64,000 nucleotides of DNA, from assembly GCF_005925325.1 (NCBI RefSeq), contig NZ_SRMP01000001.1, forward strand, positions 558,001 through 622,000, written 5' to 3'. The translations under genes and the position numbers were made by a program. Numbering within the stretch: position 1 is the first letter of the stretch; every line of letters starts with the position of its first letter. Origin of the DNA: Pedobacter helvus (GTDB lineage Bacteria > Bacteroidota > Bacteroidia > Sphingobacteriales > Sphingobacteriaceae). This document shows, piece by piece, positions 57,860 through 64,000 of the stretch. Under the pieces are notes generated by a model that saw nothing but the letters and a program-made list of their open reading frames with translations, had not been told where the DNA came from and searched no databases.

Positions 57860-60367
57860 ATGTTAAATTACACCGAATTTTTAGAGAATAAGATTGTTGT
57901 CGCTGAAAAATACGGAGTGGATATTTATCCTAACCAACTTTCGGAGATACTGCTAGGTCATCAAGGGGTGATAGTTCCATGGTGTATATCTGGTGGCAGG
58001 CGTGCGATTTTTGCCAGCTTCGGTCTAGGTAAGACCTTGATGCAGTTAGAAATAGCCAAACAGGTAATTAGAATAACTGGAAAGCCTTTTTTAATCTGTA
58101 TGCCTTTGGCAGTTGTTGGGGAATTTAGGCGTGATAACGAAATGCTGCAGACTGGACATGATGTAGTTTACATTACGGACACCGATGAGGTTGGTGAACT
58201 TATGCCACAGATATATGTTACGAACTACGAGCGTGTAAGGATGGGCGACATCGATGCTGCGGCTTTCGGTGGAGTAAGTTTCGACGAAGCATCAATCATC
58301 CGTAACCTCAAAACAGAAACTACAAACTACGTTTTAAAGCATTTCAAAGATGTAGCATTCAGATTTGTTGCAACCGCTACCCCTACTCCTAACGATTTTA
58401 TAGAAATACTTAACTATGCCGATTTTCTAGGAGTAATCGACAGAGGTCACGCTTTGACACGCTTTTTTCAAAGGGATAGCACCAAAGCTGGACACCTAAC
58501 CCTTTACCCTCATAAAAAAGAAGAATTCTGGAAGTGGGTTAGTACGTGGGCTGTTTTCATCAATAAACCGTCTGATCTTGGTTTTGATGATACTGGCTAT
58601 AACCTACCTAAAATGAACTTCCATGAAGTTGAGGTAGAAATCTATAGCCCGGACGGATATACAGATGATAATGGCCAGCCTAAACTTTTCAAAAAACTTG
58701 CAAAGGGTGCTAAAGGCGCTCAGGAAGAAAAGCGAACAAGCATAGCTGAACGTGTAGCAAAAACTGTTGAGATTGTAAAACAGCATCCAGGTAAGCGATT
58801 TATACTTTGGCATCACAGGGAAGCTGAACGTGAAGCTTTGGAAAAAGCATTTAAGGGCTATAATACAATCTCTGTATTTGGCTCACAATCAAATGCAGAA
58901 AAGGAAAAACATCTTATTGACTTTAGTGAAGGCAAATACGATATCCTAATCACGAAACCACAGATAGCTGGTTCTGGCTGCAACTTCCAGCACGTTTGCC
59001 ACAATATGATTTTCGTAGGTATCGATTACAGATTTAACGACTTCATACAGGCTATACACAGGATTTTCAGATTTAGGCAGCAGTTCGAATGTAATATTTG
59101 GGCCTTGTACACGAACAATGAAACCGATGTTCTTAAAAAATTAAAAACCAAATGGGCACAGCACATAGAGCTTAACGAGGAGATGATAAACCTTGTTAGA
59201 AACTACGGCCTAAACGATAGCAAAATAGCTGCGGACATGAAAAGACAATTATTCTCAAAACCTAGAATGGCCGTAGTTGGGGATGCTACGGTACATAACA
59301 ACGATACGACAATCGTGCACCATGATATGGAAAGTAACAGTACTGGTATGATACTTACATCCATCCCTTTCGGTGACCACTACGAGTACAGCGATAATTA
59401 TAACGACTTTGGACATAACCACGGTAATGAAGAATTCTTCAAACAGATGGATTATCTGACACCAGAATTGTTGAGAACGTTAAAGCCTGGTAGAATTGCA
59501 GCAATACACGTTAAAGACAGGATCCGTTACAGTTACCAAAATGGCACTTCTTTTACGACCATATCAGATTTCAGCGGTCAAACAGTTTCCCATTTCGAAA
59601 AACACGGGTTTTACCTCGTAGGCAAAATCACGATAACAACAGACGTTGTTCGGGAAAATAACCAGACCTATCGCCTTACATGGGGCGAACAACGTAAGGA
59701 TGCTACCAAAATGGGCGTAGGTCTACCGGAATATGTTCTGCTATTCAGAAAAGCGCCATCTACTTTCGATAACGCATACGCATACGATCCGGTGATTAAA
59801 AAGATAGATGAATATCTTTTAAGCCTTTGGCAGCTGGATGCACACGCTTATTGGAAATCTAGTGGTGATCGTTTCCTAAGCTTTGATGAGCTCAGTACTA
59901 TGGATATGAAAACCGTTTTCAATAAATGGAGAACATATGATCCGGCTACCATCTACAACTTCCAGGAGCACCTACGTGTATGCGAAGATTTAGCTAAATG
60001 TGATCGCTTGAGTAAGTTGTTTATGACCATACCTCCGATCAGCAATAGCGAAATGGTTTGGACCGATATCAATCGAATGAACACCCTAAATGCCAACCAA
60101 GCTAACAGGGGAAAAGAAAAGCACATTTGCCCACTGCAGCTCGATATTATTGAAAGATTAATTTATCGATTTACAAACGATGGCGACACTGTAGATGATC
60201 CGTTCGGTGGCCTATTCAGTACAGCTTACAAAGCACTAGATTTAAACCGAAAAGCTGTATCTGCTGAGCTAAAACCAGAATACTACGACGATGGCCTTTT
60301 CTACCTAAAATCGAAAGAATACAAAGTAGCAGCACAATCATTATTTGATCTTTTAGAAACCGCTTAA
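57860..60367 (+). CDS. Fused SF2 helicase and DNA methyltransferase
   Basis: 835 aa. Helicase half (about 1-450): Walker A FGLGKT (about 54-59), FDEAS (motif II, about 138), VATATPTPND (motif III), GSQSNAEKEKHL, LITKPQIAGSGCNF and DYRFNDFIQAIHRIFRFRQ (motifs V/VI). Methyltransferase half (about 490-835): motif IV TSIPFGDHYEYS near 498-508 and SAM-binding VDDPFGGLFSTAYKALDLNRKAVSAEL near 777-803, the IV-before-I order of beta-class N4/N6 enzymes. Motif IV reads SIPF where SPPY or DPPY is usual. It would open or translocate on DNA and methylate it, protecting phage DNA or modulating replication. Confidence 0.85.
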   Translation: MLNYTEFLENKIVVAEKYGVDIYPNQLSEILLGHQGVIVPWCISGGRRAIFASFGLGKTLMQLEIAKQVIRITGKPFLICMPLAVVGEFRRDNEMLQTGHDVVYITDTDEVGELMPQIYVTNYERVRMGDIDAAAFGGVSFDEASIIRNLKTETTNYVLKHFKDVAFRFVATATPTPNDFIEILNYADFLGVIDRGHALTRFFQRDSTKAGHLTLYPHKKEEFWKWVSTWAVFINKPSDLGFDDTGYNLPKMNFHEVEVEIYSPDGYTDDNGQPKLFKKLAKGAKGAQEEKRTSIAERVAKTVEIVKQHPGKRFILWHHREAEREALEKAFKGYNTISVFGSQSNAEKEKHLIDFSEGKYDILITKPQIAGSGCNFQHVCHNMIFVGIDYRFNDFIQAIHRIFRFRQQFECNIWALYTNNETDVLKKLKTKWAQHIELNEEMINLVRNYGLNDSKIAADMKRQLFSKPRMAVVGDATVHNNDTTIVHHDMESNSTGMILTSIPFGDHYEYSDNYNDFGHNHGNEEFFKQMDYLTPELLRTLKPGRIAAIHVKDRIRYSYQNGTSFTTISDFSGQTVSHFEKHGFYLVGKITITTDVVRENNQTYRLTWGEQRKDATKMGVGLPEYVLLFRKAPSTFDNAYAYDPVIKKIDEYLLSLWQLDAHAYWKSSGDRFLSFDELSTMDMKTVFNKWRTYDPATIYNFQEHLRVCEDLAKCDRLSKLFMTIPPISNSEMVWTDINRMNTLNANQANRGKEKHICPLQLDIIERLIYRFTNDGDTVDDPFGGLFSTAYKALDLNRKAVSAELKPEYYDDGLFYLKSKEYKVAAQSLFDLLETA

Positions 60368-60368
60368 T

Positions 60369-60533
60369 ATGATTACAGTAACAGCATCATCGCAAAATTT
60401 CGAAACAAGTAGAAATTTCAAAACTGAAAGAGGTATCAAAACATACCTGTATAAACTTAGGAGATTACACCGTACCCACAGGGACTACAGTAAAAATTCA
60501 ACTTTAAAAATTACAATAGACCACTTAAACTAA
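60369..60533 (+). CDS. Small basic prophage protein, 54 aa
   Basis: ATG 60369 to TAA 60533, 1 base after the preceding stop and 5 bases before the next start. It has a basic, Tyr/His/Arg-rich centre (YLYKLRRLHRTHRDYS) suggestive of nucleic acid contact. No family recognised. Spacing is the main support. Confidence 0.55.
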   Translation: MITVTASSQNFETSRNFKTERGIKTYLYKLRRLHRTHRDYSKNSTLKITIDHLN

Positions 60534-60538
60534 TAATC

Positions 60539-60811
60539 ATGGCTTACGATCAATATCAGGGTTTGATAGAAAAAAATGACGAATTAAACGATCTTCTCAT
60601 TGATTCTAACTCAAAGGTTAGAGAATTACGAGAGGAAAAGCAAACGCTTGAAGCTAAACTCGAAGCAAACAATGTGCTCACAGATGATCCAGAGGATTGC
60701 CGCCGGTCCTTACACTTCGCAATTACAGAACTGGAAGAAGTTGAACGTGGCGAAGTAAGCTTAACCGATAAGCTTTTCGATCTGCGGATGAGGCACTGCA
60801 GATTTTTATAA
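60539..60811 (+). CDS. Coiled-coil prophage protein
   Basis: 90 aa, almost fully helical with heptads (LIEKNDELNDLLIDSNSKVRELREEKQTLEAKLE). A short acidic linker (TDDPEDC) leads to a second helix. It lies between the 54-aa gene and dnaN on the same strand. It may oligomerise; the partner is unknown. Confidence 0.65.
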   Translation: MAYDQYQGLIEKNDELNDLLIDSNSKVRELREEKQTLEAKLEANNVLTDDPEDCRRSLHFAITELEEVERGEVSLTDKLFDLRMRHCRFL

Positions 60812-60832
60812 ACCATCCAAAATAAATTAGAA

Positions 60833-61981
60833 ATGAAATTTACAGCTAACAGAAAAGAACTTTTAGAAGCATTAACCTTAACAGGTAAGGCAATCAACAA
60901 ATCAATAATCCCTGCAATAATGGGATATAGATTTAACATTACAAGTGAAAAGCTAACCATTACCGGTGGAAATATGGAAATGTATATTCATAGCTCAATT
61001 GACATCGATAGCGATTTTGAGGCTACGCTTATAGTCCCTAAACAGAAGGTTTTTGATCTAGTTAAAGAACTGAACGATCCACAACTTGAATTTTCCATCA
61101 CAGTCACAGAGCTGGAAACTGTAAAATCTTTCCGTATGACAATAACATCGCAAAGCGGAAAATACAACATGCCTATTGAAGAAGGAAAAGATTATCCGGA
61201 ATTCGATATCACCACTACTACCGATTTCAATGTTAAATCAGATGATCTAGTTATGGGAATTGATAAAACTTTATTCGCTTGTGCTACTGAGGGCGAAAAG
61301 CTAAACTTGACAGCGATTTATCTACAAATTTCTGCTGGTCGTGCTGTTTATGTGGCGGCCAATGGTGCTGTTTTGAGCGCACAACCAATAGGCAGTGCAG
61401 ACACAGATGAAGCGCATGATGTTTTGTTACCAAAATCAGCAGCTGCGGTAGTCAAAGACCTTCCAAAAGATGAGCATGTAGATATACAAATCACAAACAA
61501 TACCATCACCTTTAAACTAAGTGACGACTTAACCTTCCAATCGATATTAATAGACGAAAAATACCCTAATTACAAGTCGTTAATACAATCTAAAAACGAT
61601 AAGCACTTACACATTGACAGAAAGCAGTTAATGTCTTCTATCAAACGTGTAACAATGTTTTCTAGCGAACAGCAAAATAACGGTATCGCTTTAAGGTTTG
61701 CCGATAAATCATTGCAGGTGCTTGTAAACAATGATGTTGAGGGTACAGCAATTGAAACCTTGGAAGCTAGCTATGAAGGTGAAGCAATTACCGTCGGTTT
61801 TAACGGAAAGGTTCTATTGACAGCTTTGGATAAGATCGACAGTGAAATCGTTTATGCAGACTTTAGCAACGAAAAGCTTGGAATGCTACTACACGATGGC
61901 AGCATAAACCTAAACGATAAGGAAAATTTTATTCTTGTAATGCCGGTATTGTTACATTCCAACTTAGCTAAGGTATCGTAA
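60833..61981 (+). CDS. dnaN: Phage-encoded DNA polymerase III beta clamp
   Basis: 382 aa, close to the cellular beta-clamp length (about 370). Three repeated domains can be traced: MKFTANRKELLEAL, a central HDVLLPKSAAAVVKDL, and HIDRKQLMSSIKRV. The C-terminus ends ILVMPVLLHSNL, similar to the usual VIMPM-type end. It would form the ring holding polymerase on DNA, possibly swapping the host clamp for the phage one. Its stop overlaps the next start (TAATG). Confidence 0.92.
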   Translation: MKFTANRKELLEALTLTGKAINKSIIPAIMGYRFNITSEKLTITGGNMEMYIHSSIDIDSDFEATLIVPKQKVFDLVKELNDPQLEFSITVTELETVKSFRMTITSQSGKYNMPIEEGKDYPEFDITTTTDFNVKSDDLVMGIDKTLFACATEGEKLNLTAIYLQISAGRAVYVAANGAVLSAQPIGSADTDEAHDVLLPKSAAAVVKDLPKDEHVDIQITNNTITFKLSDDLTFQSILIDEKYPNYKSLIQSKNDKHLHIDRKQLMSSIKRVTMFSSEQQNNGIALRFADKSLQVLVNNDVEGTAIETLEASYEGEAITVGFNGKVLLTALDKIDSEIVYADFSNEKLGMLLHDGSINLNDKENFILVMPVLLHSNLAKVS

Positions 61982-63513
61982 TGAAGATTGCTACTGTTTG
62001 TTCCGGAATTGGAAGCCCTGAGCTTGCTGTTGAAAATCTGTCAAAGGAATTAGGATTTGAGTACGAAAACGTCTTTGCCTGCGAAATTGACAAATTCGCA
62101 AGGGCAAGCTATAGTGCAATCCACCGCTGCGGTACCATGTATGAAGATATGACCAAAGAACAATGGGACCAGCCAAACCAGTATGCTGATTTGTTTATCG
62201 GTGGTATACCGTGCCAAGCGTTCAGTTTGGCAGGTAAAAGATTGGGAGAGAAAGATAAACGAGGTGTTTTGTTCTATGATTTCTATCGCTACGTTAAAAA
62301 CCAACAACCTAAGGTTTTCATCATCGAAAATGTAAAGGGTTTACTAAGTGATGCTAAAGGTAGAACGTTTAAAAATTGGTGCGCATTATTAGGTCAGACA
62401 GTCAACTACGCATACAACCTAATTAAACATCAAGACTGCCTCGATTACCATCTACACTATACCGTACTTAACACAAAAGATTTTGGGCTACCTCAAAACC
62501 GTGAACGTGTATTTCTGATAGGCATACGTCCAGATTTAGGTTATGACTTTGAATTTCCAAAAGGATGGCCATTAACCAAAAGGCTAAAGGATGTTTTGGA
62601 AAAAGAAGTTGATGAGAAGTATTATCTCAGTCAAAAGATGATTGAAGCTGTTTTTACGCCAGCTTCAGAAAAATGGAAAAGCGGAAAAATGCAAATCGAC
62701 CTTGAAGTTGCTAGAACCATAAATGCTACAGTCTATAAAATGCACAGAGCTGATACCGATAACTATATTTCAGATAAAATCGAGATTGATGGAGAAATAA
62801 CACCAAATAGCCAGGCTGGTAAAGTTTATTCACCTAACGGTATTTCACCTGCGGTATCAGCTGGTACGCATGGTTACGCATTAGGATATGTTACAGTACA
62901 CGAAGCTACAAAAAAAGGCTTTTCTATAGCCGAACCGGGAGATAGTATCAATCTTAGCAATCCAAATAGCAAAACAAGGTGTGGCAGGGTTGGAAAGCAG
63001 TTAGCAAATACATTAGATACAGCATGTAATCAAGTTGTTGTAGAGCCTATCTGTGGTGCTATTAGAGGCAGAAATCCGGAAAACCCAAAATCACGTGTAG
63101 CTGGCGAACCAACTCAACAAATTCTTGAAGTAAATGACAATCCTTACATAACAAATGTGTTGTCTACAATACAAAAAGATAATGTTGTAGTTGAACCAAG
63201 TGTAAGACAGCTAAACCCTTCGGTAGAGAGTGGTAAAAAACAACCTTACAAACAAAACAGAATTTACGACGGCGACGCTATATCACCTGTTTTGGACACT
63301 GAGTGCGGGAGACCTAGTTACCTAATAAATAGTCGTATTCGCCGACTTACTCCTTTGGAAACCTGGAGACTGCAGGGATTTGCTGATGAAGCTTTTTATA
63401 AAGCAAAAGAAGTGAATAGTGATACACAGTTATACAAGCAATCTGGAAATTCCATAAGCGAGCCAGTTATACAAGCAATCATCAGAAACCTATTGCCAAT
63501 ACTTAACAAATAA
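61981..63513 (+). CDS. C5-cytosine DNA methyltransferase with expanded target region
   Basis: 510 aa. Motif I CSGIGSPELA, motif IV GGIPCQAFSLAG with catalytic C78, motif VI IIENVKG, motif VIII QNRERVFLIGIRPD and motif X SGNSISEPVIQAII are all present. Between VIII and X lie about 270 residues, more than in typical enzymes, with repeated phrases of the type I-S-P-A-V, L-x-x-T-L-D-T and S-P-V-L-D-T. No cognate restriction gene is adjacent, so it is an orphan methyltransferase, which phages often use to evade host restriction. Confidence 0.92.
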   Translation: MKIATVCSGIGSPELAVENLSKELGFEYENVFACEIDKFARASYSAIHRCGTMYEDMTKEQWDQPNQYADLFIGGIPCQAFSLAGKRLGEKDKRGVLFYDFYRYVKNQQPKVFIIENVKGLLSDAKGRTFKNWCALLGQTVNYAYNLIKHQDCLDYHLHYTVLNTKDFGLPQNRERVFLIGIRPDLGYDFEFPKGWPLTKRLKDVLEKEVDEKYYLSQKMIEAVFTPASEKWKSGKMQIDLEVARTINATVYKMHRADTDNYISDKIEIDGEITPNSQAGKVYSPNGISPAVSAGTHGYALGYVTVHEATKKGFSIAEPGDSINLSNPNSKTRCGRVGKQLANTLDTACNQVVVEPICGAIRGRNPENPKSRVAGEPTQQILEVNDNPYITNVLSTIQKDNVVVEPSVRQLNPSVESGKKQPYKQNRIYDGDAISPVLDTECGRPSYLINSRIRRLTPLETWRLQGFADEAFYKAKEVNSDTQLYKQSGNSISEPVIQAIIRNLLPILNK

Positions 63514-63523
63514 ACCAAACGAA

Positions 63524-64000
63524 ATGGCCAGACCTACCAAGAACAATGCTGAATACTTTAGCCATGATGCCGGTATGCGTAATGACCCCAAGATACGGGC
63601 TTTAAGGAAGCGCTTTCCTGCGAGCTGCGGCACTTGTGGTTACAGCGTTTACAATATGCTTTTAGAAGTGCTCACAGATGCTGAATTCTTCTCTATAGAG
63701 ATCGATGAGGTACAGCTAGAATTATTGGCTGGAGACTTCGACACGGATGCTGAAATGCTTTCAAAAATCATTGAATTCTGTGTTAAGATTAAGCTATTTT
63801 CTCAAAAAAACAGCACAATTAGTTCCTGCGGATTAAATAAGCGTTTACAGGGGGTTATTGATAAGAGAAACCGTTCAAAAGAGAAGTTTGAGAAGCAGAA
63901 AATCGAAAAATCAAATGTTTCTGTGACAGAAACGACACAAAGTAAAGTAAAGTATAGTAAAGTAAAAGAAAGTAAAGATAATAATAGTCATTATTATCCT
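63524..64000 (+). CDS. DUF4373 (Lin1244/Lin1753-like) replication protein, partial
   Basis: Open from ATG 63524 to the window edge (159 codons, no stop). MARPTKNNAEYFSHDAGMRNDPKIRALRKRF followed by GTCGYSVYNMLLEVLTDAEFF and a KRLQGVIDKRNRSKEK segment is the DUF4373 pattern, a winged-helix domain typical of phage replication initiators or DnaD-like replisome organisers. The last part contains AGTAAAG-type repeats that encode a Ser-Lys-Val-Lys linker. The C-terminal domain lies beyond the window. Confidence 0.82.
   Translation, partial: MARPTKNNAEYFSHDAGMRNDPKIRALRKRFPASCGTCGYSVYNMLLEVLTDAEFFSIEIDEVQLELLAGDFDTDAEMLSKIIEFCVKIKLFSQKNSTISSCGLNKRLQGVIDKRNRSKEKFEKQKIEKSNVSVTETTQSKVKYSKVKESKDNNSHYYP

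Noticed and set aside
63930..63980. AGTAAAG tandem repeat as a regulatory or recombination site
   Set aside because: It lies in frame in the DUF4373 gene and encodes a Ser/Lys/Val linker. Such low-complexity linkers are normal in this gene type.

Overview
The window is a piece of a Bacteroidota chromosome, most likely Sphingobacteriaceae and Pedobacter-like. The reasons are AT-rich DNA, weak or absent Shine-Dalgarno sites, repeated promoter boxes of the TTG / TAnnTTTG type, a C-terminal type IX secretion sorting domain, a fused SecDF, a Bacteroidota-type AMP nucleosidase, and many TPR-containing regulators. The species is inferred from gene style, not from a marker gene. No rRNA, tRNA, CRISPR array or insertion sequence was seen.

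Layout. 1-8.7 kb: the tail of a YARHG-domain protein, a short-chain dehydrogenase, MgtE, a probable 36-residue membrane microprotein, a large type IX-secreted beta-helix protein, a TPR/LuxR-type regulator and a CvfB-like RNA-binding protein. 8.8-20 kb: housekeeping genes metZ, an osmC family gene, ispE, a DUF1287 gene, thyA-folA, secDF, and an overlapping set ndh - mgsA - HMG-CoA lyase. 20-24 kb: an apparently frameshifted membrane-protein gene, then a small acidic secreted peptide gene, a TPR histidine kinase and its response regulator. 24.3-29.2 kb: an unrecognised cassette with an HsdR_N-type nuclease, a small membrane protein, a TerB-like helical protein, a coiled-coil membrane protein, a secreted VWA-like protein, a small Cys protein and a secreted thermonuclease. 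29.2-52.3 kb: a Crp/Fnr regulator opposite a HAD hydrolase, a CAT-fold acyltransferase, a thioredoxin-reductase-like enzyme, fbaA, accD, a zinc metalloprotease, holA, folK, sppA, polX, a sixA-like phosphatase, amn, and the proteostasis group tig - four-helix-bundle gene - clpP - clpX.

52.57 kb to the end is the early region of a prophage or closely related mobile element. It has two HTH repressors with a lipoprotein gene between them on the minus strand and a divergent control region. A long plus-strand early operon follows: small DNA-binding proteins, an HD nucleotidase, a possible OB-fold protein, a nucleoid-associated protein, a helicase-methyltransferase fusion, a sliding clamp, a C5-cytosine methyltransferase and a DUF4373 replication protein that runs off the window. 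No integrase is visible at this end.

The most unusual signals outside genes are repeats sitting against start codons. A CCCCTTTAGGGG palindrome lies at thyA, folA and holA, and several families of periodic or palindromic repeats lie at metZ, osmC, ispE, tig, clpP, clpX, amn and polX. A candidate terminated small RNA or attenuator lies upstream of tig, next to the prophage edge. A four-helix-bundle (23S rRNA intervening-sequence family) gene sits between inverted GCGTTTGGCG repeats inside the tig-clp group. All functional calls come from reading the protein sequences; no database search was run.
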